Source: Sulfurospirillum sp964441765 (GTDB lineage: Bacteria > Campylobacterota > Campylobacteria > Campylobacterales > Sulfurospirillaceae). Taken from it: 6,711 bases of DNA. Within the stretch, counting starts at the first letter, position 1. Each line of letters starts with the position of its first letter. Where the stretch lies: assembly GCA_964441765.1 (NCBI GenBank), contig CAYTVI010000088.1:1-6711 (forward strand). The letters are read 5' to 3'. Below the pieces are notes generated by a model, which had not been told where the DNA came from, searched no databases, and saw nothing but the letters and a program-made list of their open reading frames with translations. Positions 1 through 6,602 of the stretch are shown in pieces. The translations under genes and the position numbers were made by a program.

Positions 1-761
1 TGTCGGTAGACGTTCATCGTATCGCCTCGCACAAACCCAATGAGTGTAAGCCCAAATTTTTCCGCTATCATCAAACCTAAACACGTAGATGCGGTGCGTG
101 AAGCAAGGATAGGGATTTGGTGCATAACCGCTTTAGCAACCATCTCAGACGAAAGACGCCCACTCACCATCAAAAACGAATTGGAGATATCAACCCCTGC
201 CATTTGTGCTTTACCCACGACTTTATCAATGGTGTTATGTTGCGCAATATCTTCACCGATAAAATAAGTGTTTTCATCCGTAAAAAGCTTTGCGGTATGC
301 ACACAGCCTGTTTGCTCATACAAAGGACACTCGGTGTAAAACTGGCTCATCTGTTTTGAAAGCAACTCAGCAGAAATTGAAAAATCGCTCTTAATCACTT
401 TGGCTTCTATGGCTTCTGGGTCAATGTTAGCCGTCATACTCTTACCACAACCACTGATAACAACACCCTCAGCATTGAGCTTTTTGATATTTGCTTCGTT
501 GACTTTTGCCTCGATTTCAACGCGCATACCCTCATTGAGAAGTTTCAAAGAGGTGACATCACTAAAGGTCTCGATGATATTTTCACTCATCAAATAACCA
601 ATAGCTAAAGCTTCTTGATCCACAGGTGTTGCCATCACAGCACCTACTTTATTGCCATTGACAATAAGTTCAAGCTTTATTTCACGCACTAATGTGTCGT
701 CTCTTTCAAACTTCTCTTTACCTTTGATTTTGGTAATCTTGGTACTAAAAATTGGTTCCAT
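1..761 (-). CDS. fdhD: FdhD, formate dehydrogenase sulfurtransferase (C-terminus cut by window edge)
   Basis: The protein is read from the ATG at 761 for 253 codons to the window edge, with no stop. An SD-like AAAGGA (767-772) lies 5 nt before the ATG. FdhD passes sulfur from a cysteine desulfurase to the molybdenum cofactor of formate dehydrogenase in the cytoplasm, and FdhA is inactive without it. Family motifs visible are GCGKS (residues 104-108), TGCVHTAK (151-158), GEDIAQHNTIDKV (169-181), SGRLSSEMV (200-208), SRTAST (221-226) and GFVRGDTMNVY (242-252). The last lies close to the C-terminus in the family, so only a short tail should be missing. Where E. coli FdhD has a CxxC pair, this protein has C105-G-K-S108, so only one of the two cysteines is present. 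The gene follows the fdhC terminator and may have its own weak promoter or depend on read-through. The identity is very secure. Confidence 0.95.
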   Translation of the reverse strand, partial: MEPIFSTKITKIKGKEKFERDDTLVREIKLELIVNGNKVGAVMATPVDQEALAIGYLMSENIIETFSDVTSLKLLNEGMRVEIEAKVNEANIKKLNAEGVVISGCGKSMTANIDPEAIEAKVIKSDFSISAELLSKQMSQFYTECPLYEQTGCVHTAKLFTDENTYFIGEDIAQHNTIDKVVGKAQMAGVDISNSFLMVSGRLSSEMVAKAVMHQIPILASRTASTCLGLMIAEKFGLTLIGFVRGDTMNVYR

Positions 762-790
762 TTTCTTCCTTTGACGTGCAAATCTTGCAT

Positions 791-796
791 ATTTTA
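791..796 (-). promoter_or_regulatory. Possible -10 box for fdhD
   Basis: On the minus strand this reads TAAAAT, one mismatch from TATAAT. It lies just after the fdhC terminator and about 30 nt before the fdhD ATG, which would give a leader of roughly 20 nt. Campylobacterota sigma-70 promoters often lack a recognisable -35 box, so its absence is not decisive. The region is AT-rich and such hexamers occur by chance, so this is only a candidate. Confidence 0.25.
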
Positions 797-800
797 ACAT

Positions 801-837
801 AAAAAATGTAAGGAAGTCTGTGTGAGACCTCCTTACA
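801..837 (-). terminator. Rho-independent terminator of the fdh operon
   Basis: In the minus-strand transcript, TGTAAGGA (837-830) pairs perfectly with TCCTTACA (814-807). After one C/A mismatch, an inner 4-bp stem (828-825 with 819-816) closes a 5-nt loop. Six U residues (806-801) follow the stem directly. The hairpin starts 9 nt after the fdhC stop codon. This is a textbook intrinsic terminator in the direction of the operon. It should separate fdhMXABC transcription from fdhD, although partial read-through is possible. Confidence 0.9.
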
Positions 838-846
838 AGTAAAAGC

Positions 847-1746
847 TTAAACCTTGCCTTGTTCTTTGAGTTTTTTATACCAAGAACTGTGTAAGATTTT
901 AACCTCTTCTTCTTCCATGTGACCATTAAGGATACTATGAACCGCACCTTTAATCGCAAACATAGACATATAAACATGGGTGATAAACAAGGCAACAACT
1001 AAGAAGCCTACCACGTTGTGTACGATTGCCATCACACGTAAGAAATCAATTTGGCTAAGCCCTGTCATACTTTTTATCATTTCAATATTGAAATCTAAAA
1101 AGAACATTGCCGCACCACTGATAACCATGACCATTCCCCCTAAGGTTGCGATCCAGTACCACATTTTTTGACCTGCATTAAACTTTCCTGCAGGAATCGG
1201 TTTTTTCTCTTTAGAGAGGTACCCTCCAACGATCATCATCCATTTGACGTCATCCATATTAAAGAAGGCTTCTTTAAGCCACATCAAGAACATTGGAATA
1301 ACAACAATGGCAAAAGGAATCGTAAAGATACCGTGTAAATCTTTACACAATTTAACGAATGTTCCTCCACCAAAGAAGCTACCAAATACGATGACAAACC
1401 CTGTAGGAACAATCACGATAAACGAGACAGCCGCTACTTGGTGAATAATACGGTTATACAAGCTAAATGCCAGAATCTTTTTCCCATCATGCGGGAACAC
1501 TTTTGGTCCTATAATCATATAGTGTGTCAAAAATGCTGCGGGTACTAACACTAAAATCGCTAGAAAGATTTTAGTGAAGTACTCATGTTGGAGCATGGTA
1601 AACAAAGGTCCTAGTTTTAAGCTCTGCTCTTGTCCATATCCAAAGATATTGGCTATGCGCATCTCTCCCCAGATTTGGCTCTCAGCAGCAAACGCCACTG
1701 ATGCCAAACACAAAGAGGCAATGAACAAATAACTAAACTTTTTCAT
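847..1746 (-). CDS. fdhC: FdhC, formate dehydrogenase cytochrome b subunit
   Basis: This is the membrane subunit, 299 aa from the chosen start. It takes electrons from FdhB through two b hemes to the menaquinone pool. The N-terminus looks like a Sec signal peptide (KKF, then a hydrophobic stretch ending ASVAFA near residue 20). Five hydrophobic segments follow at about 57-78, 103-123, 140-157, 196-217 and 238-263. Candidate heme ligands by family position are H102 (NRIIHQ), H138 (DLHG), H243 (IVHN) and H257 (ITHVY). The protein is longer than E. coli FdnI (about 217 aa) because of the N-terminal extension, a form I associate with Wolinella-type FdhC. An upstream ATG at 1761 overlaps the fdhB stop as ATGA, but the ATG at 1746 has a much better ribosome site and starts the signal peptide cleanly. 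The gene is last in the operon, 9 nt from the terminator stem. Confidence 0.92.
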   Translation of the reverse strand: MKKFSYLFIASLCLASVAFAAESQIWGEMRIANIFGYGQEQSLKLGPLFTMLQHEYFTKIFLAILVLVPAAFLTHYMIIGPKVFPHDGKKILAFSLYNRIIHQVAAVSFIVIVPTGFVIVFGSFFGGGTFVKLCKDLHGIFTIPFAIVVIPMFLMWLKEAFFNMDDVKWMMIVGGYLSKEKKPIPAGKFNAGQKMWYWIATLGGMVMVISGAAMFFLDFNIEMIKSMTGLSQIDFLRVMAIVHNVVGFLVVALFITHVYMSMFAIKGAVHSILNGHMEEEEVKILHSSWYKKLKEQGKV

Positions 1747-1748
1747 TA

Positions 1749-1757
1749 CCTCTCCTT
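1749..1757 (-). promoter_or_regulatory. Ribosome binding site that decides the fdhC start
   Basis: The minus strand reads AAGGAGAGG just before the ATG at 1746, with GGAG (1755-1752) 5 nt from the start codon. The alternative ATG at 1761 has no purine-rich Shine-Dalgarno sequence before it, and this strong site would lie inside its coding region. The shorter start is therefore preferred. It lies 12 nt after the fdhB stop codon. Confidence 0.75.
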
Positions 1758-2363
1758 TCATGATTGATACGCTTTATCCCACCCATAAGGATTTGCTGCA
1801 AGTTTAAGGCCTTTACCTTTTGTTGCAACACGTGCTCTATAGATATTTGCGATTGATTCAGCATCACCGACAAGTAATGCTTTGGTTGAACACATCGCGG
1901 CACACACAGGTACTTTGCCCTCTGCGATACGGTTTTGACCATAAAGATGACGCTCTTCTTTAGAGTTCGTCTCTAATGGACCACCGGCACACATCGTACA
2001 TTTATCCATCGCTCCTTTAGCACCAAACGCGCCATCTCTTGGGAATTGTGGTGCACCAAATGGACATGCGTATAAGCAGTATCCACATCCGATACATGTG
2101 TTTTTATCATGAAGAACGATACCATCTTCACGGATATAGAAACAATCCACAGGACACACTTGCTCACACGGTGCATCGGTACAATGCATACATGCAATCG
2201 ACGTTGAAAATTCCTTTCCAGGAATCCCCTCGTTAATGGTTACCACTTTACGTCTACTAATCCCAACGGGCAATTCATGTGCTTCCGCACATGCAATTGA
2301 ACAGCCATCACATTCGATACATCTGTGCTCATCACAGTAAAATTTCATTTTTGCGTATTCCAT
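1758..2363 (-). CDS. fdhB: FdhB, formate dehydrogenase iron-sulfur subunit
   Basis: This 201-aa polyferredoxin-like electron-transfer subunit links FdhA to FdhC on the periplasmic side. Sixteen cysteines form four [4Fe-4S] sites: C15-x2-C18-x2-C21-x3-C25; C58-x2-C61-x4-C66-x3-C70; C90-x2-C93-x2-C96-x3-C100; and C122-x2-C125-x28-C154-x3-C158. C10 and C74 are extra cysteines. There is no C-terminal membrane helix, unlike the longer E. coli FdnH, so attachment must come through FdhC. No signal peptide is visible, which fits co-export with Tat-signalled FdhA. The start at 2363 has a GGGGGTGA Shine-Dalgarno-like stretch close before it. Met6 is a possible alternative start. The gap from the fdhA stop is 10 nt, and translation of the two genes is probably linked. 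Confidence 0.95.
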   Translation of the reverse strand: MEYAKMKFYCDEHRCIECDGCSIACAEAHELPVGISRRKVVTINEGIPGKEFSTSIACMHCTDAPCEQVCPVDCFYIREDGIVLHDKNTCIGCGYCLYACPFGAPQFPRDGAFGAKGAMDKCTMCAGGPLETNSKEERHLYGQNRIAEGKVPVCAAMCSTKALLVGDAESIANIYRARVATKGKGLKLAANPYGWDKAYQS

Positions 2364-2373
2364 TGCTCACCCC

Positions 2374-5232
2374 CTACGCTTTTTCGACGCGGCACAGACC
2401 GCCTTTAGTTTCAGGAATCTGAGTCACGATGTCATAACCGTAGTTTGTAACGGTATTGGCACTCTCGCCATTTGCAAAAGGCTTAGTTCCTGCTGGGAAA
2501 TTACCTGTTCTATCCGCTCCTTGGAAATAACCCGCAAAGTGGAATGGCATAAAGACCATATCAGGAAGAACGGTATAAGAGTATTTTGCTTTTACCTTGA
2601 TTTTTGTACCTTCTGGTGAATGTACCCACATCATTGCACCATTTCTGATACCGTGTTGTGTTGCTAAATCTGGGTGAATATCACAGAACATCTCTGGTGT
2701 TAGTGCACAAATATATTTAGAAGCACGGTTTTCGATACCCGCACCGTTCATTGTGACTAAACGACCTGTTACCATATTGATTGGGAACTCTTTTGAATAG
2801 TCTTTTGCTTTTTGAACAGAAGCATATTTTGTCAAGACACGGAAATGGTTTGGTTTATCTGCAAACGATGGATATTTTTCAACCAAATCTTGTCTTGGTG
2901 AGTGAAGTGGCTCACGGTGTAATGGAATATGATCAGGGAAGTTCCAAACAACCGCACGTGCTTTTGCGTTACCGTATGGGCACACACCTGCTTCGAGTGC
3001 TTTTTGGACTAAGATACCACTGTTATCAACTTTCCAGTTTGCACCACACGCTGCTTTTTCTTCTTCAGTAAGGGTGATACCAAGAACTTTTTCAATATTG
3101 TCTTTGGTAATTTCTGGATAACCTGTTTCAACTTTAGAACCTTTAGGGAAAGAGCCTTTTTCAGCAAGCAAGTTCACACCATCTTTTTCCAAACCAAAGT
3201 TATTTCTAAAGCCCATACCACCTTGACTTACAGGGATACTGGTATCGTAAAGGTTTGGAGAACCACCGTGTTTTTTTGTCCAACAAGGCCATGGTAATCC
3301 ATAGAACTCGCCTTTCATTGGTCCAAAACCAGCACCTGTGACTTCATCAAACATATGCCAGTTATCGGTATGTTTTTTGATTCTCTCAGCTGTCCAGCCT
3401 GTTAAACCAATGGTTTTGATGATACGCGCAATTTCATTGGTCGCATCTTCTGGCCATGTAAAGCTAGATTTTCCAGGAATCATCTCTAACTTGCCGTCTT
3501 TAGTTTCTTGCATCATCATTGCTTTGGTGTATTGCTCATAGAAACCTAAACGTTTTGCGAGTTCAAACATGATTTCTTGGTCTGGCTTGCTCTCATAAAG
3601 AGGCTCAACCACTTTATATCTCCACTGTGCACTTCTATTTGTTGCTACGGTATAACCGCTTGTTTCAAACTGAGTTGCCGCAGGAAGGATAAAGACGTTA
3701 TCTTTTTTATCGGTTAAAACAGCCGCTTCGTTCACAAAAGGATCAGCTAAAACAACCATTTCAAGATTATCAAGTGCTTCTTTTACTTTAGCTTGTTGCG
3801 CAATAGATGTGATACCATTTCCAAATACGAGTAGTGCTTTGAGGGTCGTACCTGCATTGTCAATCGCTTCAGCATCTTTTACACCTGCAACACCAGCCCA
3901 CCAACGAGCGAGTGAGAAGCCATTTTTTTCCATCCATGATGCATCTTTAAATTGCTTAACAAGGTATTCATAATCAACACCCCATTGTTTCGCAAAATAT
4001 TTCCAAGAACCCGCTGCCAAACCATAATAGCCTGGAAGTGAATCAGATAAACATCCCATATCAGTCGCACCTTGAACGTTGTCGTGACCTCTTAGAATGT
4101 TTGTACCACCACCCGCTTTACCCATGTTACCAAGAGCAAGTTGGAGAATTGGAGCAATACGCGTATTGGATGTTCCAATACTGTGTTGTGTAAGACCCAT
4201 AGCCCAAATGAGTGTACCAGGGCGATTTTTAGCATAAATGTTAGTGATTTGAATGAGTTTTTCAGCAGGTACACCTGTTACATCAGCAACAACTTCTGGT
4301 GTCCATTTTTTAGCTTCTTCTCTAATTCTGTCCATACCAAATACACGCGCATCTGTGTACTCTTTATCTTCCCAGCCATTTGCGAAGATGATATTGAGCA
4401 TACCATAGATGAACGGAATATCAGTACCCGGACGTACTTGTGCAAAGATATCTGCTTTTGCAGCTGTTTTGGTAAAGCGTGGATCAACAACGATAATTTG
4501 TGCGTTATTGCGCTCTTTTGCTTTTAAGAAATGTTGGAAACCTACTGGGTGGTTAACCGCAGGGTTTGCTCCGAAAATGATAATAGCTTTAGACTTCTGA
4601 ATATCTCCCAAAGAGTTTGTCATAGCGCCATATCCAAATGTATTCGCCACACCGGCGACTGTGGAGCTATGTCAAAGACGAGCTTGATGGTCTGTATTAT
4701 TGGTTCCGAAGAATGCTGCAAACTTTCTAAAGTAGTATGCTTGCTCATTACCCATTTTTGCTGATCCAAAGAATTGGACAGAATCTGGGCCATCTTTTGC
4801 TTTCAGTTCTTTTAACTTGTTCGCGATACGATTGAGCGCATCATCCCAAGAAAGACGTTTCCACTGGCCATTTTCTTTAACCATTGGATATTTTAGGCGT
4901 ACTTCTGATTTGACCATATCGATCATATCAGCACCTTTACAGCAGTGTCCACCAAGGCTGATTGGGTGGTCTTGAGCAACTTCTTGACGTACCCATACAC
5001 CATTTTGAACTTCTGCAATCACACCACATCCTACAGAACACGAAGTACAAATCGTTCTGATTTTCTTCGATCCTGGGAATGGGTTTTTAACCTCTTCCTC
5101 TGTTGCGGCTCTCGTTACATTTCCACTGGCAAATGCTGAAGTGGCGCCAAATGCACCAGCAACTGCTGCCATTTTAAGAAATGAACGACGACCTACTGTG
5201 GTCGTAAGAGCACGAGCGGTAGTTTTTTCCAT
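2374..5232 (-). CDS. fdhA: FdhA, selenocysteine-containing formate dehydrogenase catalytic subunit
   Basis: This is the large molybdopterin-binding subunit (952 aa counting selenocysteine) that oxidises formate to CO2 in the periplasm. The N-terminus is a Tat signal: GRRSFLK at 14-20, a hydrophobic stretch, and likely cleavage after AFA (residue 35). The [4Fe-4S] site is C62-x2-C65-x3-C69-x27-C97, followed by the conserved lysine in CCKG (K99). An in-frame TGA at codon 187 (4674-4672) sits in the context QARL-U-HSSTVAG, exactly where the family has its catalytic Sec or Cys followed by His. The reading frame is intact on both sides. R358 in GTSNTR is the likely partner arginine at the active site. 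NMVTGRLVTMNGAG (from 819) opens the C-terminal pterin-binding domain. GGGAG lies 8 nt before the ATG. An annotation program without Sec support would split this into two ORFs, 4672-5232 and 2374-4650 (GTG start). It is one gene, not a frameshift or pseudogene. Confidence 0.95.
4621..4674 (-). promoter_or_regulatory. UGA selenocysteine codon with predicted SECIS hairpin
   Basis: The transcript has UGA at 4674-4672. Counting U of UGA as 1, U17-C18-G19-C20-C21 pairs with G27-G28-C29-G30-A31 around the five-base loop GGUGU (positions 4658-4644). In the E. coli fdhF SECIS, as I recall it, the key bases are U17 and loop bases G23 and U24. All three are the same base at the same distance here, although U17 could pair with A31 rather than bulge. 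An outer helix is also possible: CAUAGC (4-9) is complementary to GCUAUG (49-54). SelB bound to this element would deliver Sec-tRNA to the UGA. The codon identity is strong from protein context; the fold was drawn by hand. Confidence 0.85.
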
Positions 5233-5250
5233 TCGCTTATCTCCCTTTTC

Positions 5251-5448
5251 TTACATAGCAGACTTGTAAAAGTCTTCCCATGCTTGAGTTTTCTTATAGG
5301 TAATCTCTTTTTTCTTCGATTTACCTATAACAACGCCATTGGAACTGTTTGAACCAGCACCCGCTGCTTGCGCGGCGACGACACCAACGGTAGCAACAGC
5401 ACCAGCAATTGCAGCTTTTTTAACAAAGCCACGTCTGCTTTCATTCAT
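5251..5448 (-). CDS. Small Tat-signal protein of the formate dehydrogenase region (TIGR02811-like)
   Basis: This is a 65-aa protein. The start is the ATG at 5448, with AAGGAG (5455-5460) 6 nt upstream. The longer open frame from 5523 runs through an intercistronic hairpin and was rejected. The N-terminus is a Tat signal, SRRGFVKK at 4-11, then an Ala/Val-rich stretch to about residue 31. The remaining roughly 35 residues are lysine-rich and end in TQAWEDFYKSAM. It has no cysteines, so it should not carry an iron-sulfur cluster. It matches what I know of the 'formate dehydrogenase region TAT target' family: tiny Tat-signal proteins found beside fdhA in proteobacteria, with no defined activity. 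The position directly before fdhA (17-18 nt gap) and the shared export route suggest a role in FdhABC assembly, export or stability. That role is an inference. Confidence 0.85.
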   Translation of the reverse strand: MNESRRGFVKKAAIAGAVATVGVVAAQAAGAGSNSSNGVVIGKSKKKEITYKKTQAWEDFYKSAM

Positions 5449-5476
5449 ACAATACTCCTTGCATAAATTAATCTCT

Positions 5477-5532
5477 CCAAAGAAGAGATTGCTCAAAAAA
5501 AGAGACTTTCTTTCCTTGAGCAATCTCTTTGG
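5477..5532 (-). promoter_or_regulatory. Long intercistronic hairpin between fdhM and the small Tat gene
   Basis: The arms are 5477-5496 and 5516-5532. They share a perfect 14-bp stem (AAGAGATTGCTCAA with its complement at 5516-5529). The outer ends are CCAAAG on one side and CCA-like on the other, so a 3-nt bulge lets the terminal CCA pair as well. The loop is 19 nt and contains a further short AAAGA/TCTTT pairing. The hairpin starts 4 nt after the fdhM stop codon (5537-5539). No U-run follows it in the transcript; the run of U lies inside the loop and second arm. It therefore looks less like a simple terminator than an mRNA processing, stabilising or partial attenuation element. Confidence 0.75.
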
Positions 5533-5536
5533 ATTG

Positions 5537-6271
5537 CTATGCTTCTAACTCTTTTTTAGCTGCTTTGTCAGCATCTCTTTTGGCTTTATTTTCAGCTCTT
5601 CGTCTAGCTTCTGCCCCTGAAATCACCTCAGGTTTTTGTGCTCTTGTCTCTTTCATTGGTGGTTTAGCCACTTCAAAATACATACGCTCAAACGCGATAA
5701 AAGCATTGAGCACAATAGCAACGGATTGATAAGCACGAGACATTTTATGTTCATAAAGATTCACAATAAATTCATCGATAAAAGGGTTAATCACTTCAAC
5801 AAATAAGCAATGCTGAATATTTTCATACTCTTTTTGACCACTCATAATCAGCTCGATTAACTCGTGCATAAACGTGAGAATAAACCCAACACTGTCCTCG
5901 TTCTCTTTAAAGTTATTTTCGTCTCGTCGAATACGTGTTTTTGCCAAAAAATTCTTAACGGCAACACGCATATGCCCACTTTCAACACCTTCATCATAAT
6001 ACGAAGCCGTGTTGCGAACCACTTTGTACGCAGGATTGTGAAAAACATCATCATACTCTTGAATCAGCGCTTCTTCGCCTTTTTCAACAAGAAATGCTTT
6101 GAGTTCTTTAAGCGCTTCACCTGAGTTTTCATCGATAGGATTTTCAATCATTCCATCAAGCGCTTCTACTACCCCAGCATAGCGTTCTTGACTGGTTGTA
6201 AATACGAACATTTTACTTAAAAGACCATAGTAAAGTGAACGTGCTTTGTTGACTGACTCTTTATTTATCAC
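5537..6271 (-). CDS. fdhM: TorD/DmsD-family chaperone for formate dehydrogenase (FdhM-like)
   Basis: This 244-aa helical cytoplasmic protein has no signal peptide, no membrane segment and no metal motif. TorD-family features are the N-terminal SLYYGLLSKMF (12-22), the core EYDDVFHNP (72-80), ASYYDEGVESGH (89-100) and FKENEDSVGFILTFMHELI (121-139). Such proteins bind the Tat signal peptide or the folding molybdoenzyme and hold back export until the cofactor is in place. Campylobacter jejuni has a comparable gene beside fdhA, reported as FdhM; the symbol is given by that analogy. The start is GTG at 6271 with AAAGGA 7 nt upstream. From about residue 207 the protein ends in a basic, alanine-rich charged tail (ARRRAENKAKRDADKAAKK) outside the TorD fold. 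It is first in the operon, with an 88-nt gap to the next gene. Confidence 0.88.
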   Translation of the reverse strand: MINKESVNKARSLYYGLLSKMFVFTTSQERYAGVVEALDGMIENPIDENSGEALKELKAFLVEKGEEALIQEYDDVFHNPAYKVVRNTASYYDEGVESGHMRVAVKNFLAKTRIRRDENNFKENEDSVGFILTFMHELIELIMSGQKEYENIQHCLFVEVINPFIDEFIVNLYEHKMSRAYQSVAIVLNAFIAFERMYFEVAKPPMKETRAQKPEVISGAEARRRAENKAKRDADKAAKKELEA

Positions 6272-6381
6272 TGAGTATTCCTTTTTTTACACATTTTAGT
6301 CAAAGTCAATAAAAATAGACCAATTTTGTCTGCTTAAGCTTCCCAAAAGACTTTCAAGCCTAAAGAGAGAGAAAGCTCGTA

Positions 6382-6387
6382 TTTATA
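6382..6387 (-). promoter_or_regulatory. Candidate -10 box of the fdh operon
   Basis: The minus strand reads CCCCTATAAATACG here, with TATAAA at 6387-6382, one mismatch from TATAAT. Transcription would start near 6375 and give a leader of about 100 nt before the fdhM GTG. No good -35 box lies 17 bp upstream, which is common in Campylobacterota sigma-70 promoters. Other AT-rich hexamers nearby could also serve, so the exact site is uncertain. Confidence 0.4.
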
Positions 6388-6448
6388 GGGGTTAAAAGGC
6401 TTTTATGCTTTTTAAAACTCTATTTTTTATTTTTGACTCTTACAAACA

Positions 6449-6464
6449 GTAAACCATCGTTTAC
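6449..6464. promoter_or_regulatory. Perfect dyad GTAAAC-N4-GTTTAC, likely operator
   Basis: Positions 6449-6454 (GTAAAC) and 6459-6464 (GTTTAC) form a perfect inverted repeat with a 4-bp centre. The inner 5-4-5 layout (TAAAC-N4-GTTTA) has the spacing of CRP/FNR-family sites, such as FNR's TTGAT-N4-ATCAA. It also resembles the TTAAC-N4-GTTAA motif reported for NssR in Campylobacter. The centre lies about 80 bp upstream of the start point predicted from the TATAAA box. Which regulator binds is unknown. Confidence 0.45.
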
Positions 6465-6527
6465 CGATTTTAGAAAATGTACCATAGTTAAGCTTATGTG
6501 GAAATTGGGTAAAAAATGTAGAATAAA

Positions 6528-6549
6528 AACTTAAATATAACTTAAATAT
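6528..6549. repeat. Two tandem copies of an 11-bp repeat
   Basis: AACTTAAATAT occurs at 6528-6538 and again at 6539-6549 without a mismatch. The 11-bp period puts both copies on the same face of the helix. That arrangement is typical of sites for OmpR/PhoB-type response regulators, though slippage in AT-rich DNA could also produce it. No third copy was found. Confidence 0.7.
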
Positions 6550-6565
6550 GCATTTTTTGCATATT
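6545..6565. repeat. AATATGCA-N5-TGCATATT palindrome
   Basis: A perfect 8-bp inverted repeat (6545-6552 and 6558-6565) is separated by five T residues. It shares its first five bases with the end of the tandem repeat at 6528-6549. It may be an operator half-site pair or a small hairpin. The AT-rich sequence makes it a weaker signal than the tandem repeat. Confidence 0.5.
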
Positions 6566-6602
6566 GTTTAGATGGAGTTTTATCGTAGATGTAAGAAGTA
6601 TA

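Noticed and set aside
40..597. Plus-strand open frames across the left 600 bp
   Set aside because: They are antisense to fdhD, whose conserved motifs cover the same bases in one continuous minus-strand frame.
1746..1761. fdhC start at the ATG overlapping the fdhB stop (ATGA)
   Set aside because: This start has no ribosome site, and the strong AAGGAG lies downstream of it, before the ATG at 1746.
4141..4527. Plus-strand 128-aa open frame inside fdhA
   Set aside because: It lies antisense to a well-conserved part of FdhA and shows no family motif; it is a shadow frame.
2374..4650. Separate 758-aa oxidoreductase starting at a GTG at 4650
   Set aside because: It is the part of fdhA downstream of the selenocysteine TGA. 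The GTG encodes Val195 inside the conserved STVAGVANT segment.
5449..5523. N-terminal extension of the small Tat protein to an upstream ATG at 5523 (90 aa)
   Set aside because: It would put 25 residues in front of a complete Tat signal and run through the intercistronic hairpin, while the ATG at 5448 has a strong AAGGAG at good spacing.
6268..6294. Eight-codon leader ORF (MCKKRNTQ) whose TGA overlaps the fdhM GTG start
   Set aside because: It has no Shine-Dalgarno sequence of its own, and the purine stretch inside it is the ribosome site of fdhM. The overlap is most likely chance.
6300..6312. TTGACTTTGACT on the minus strand as a -35 box
   Set aside because: No -10-like sequence lies 16-18 bp downstream, and the fdhM ribosome site would follow almost at once.
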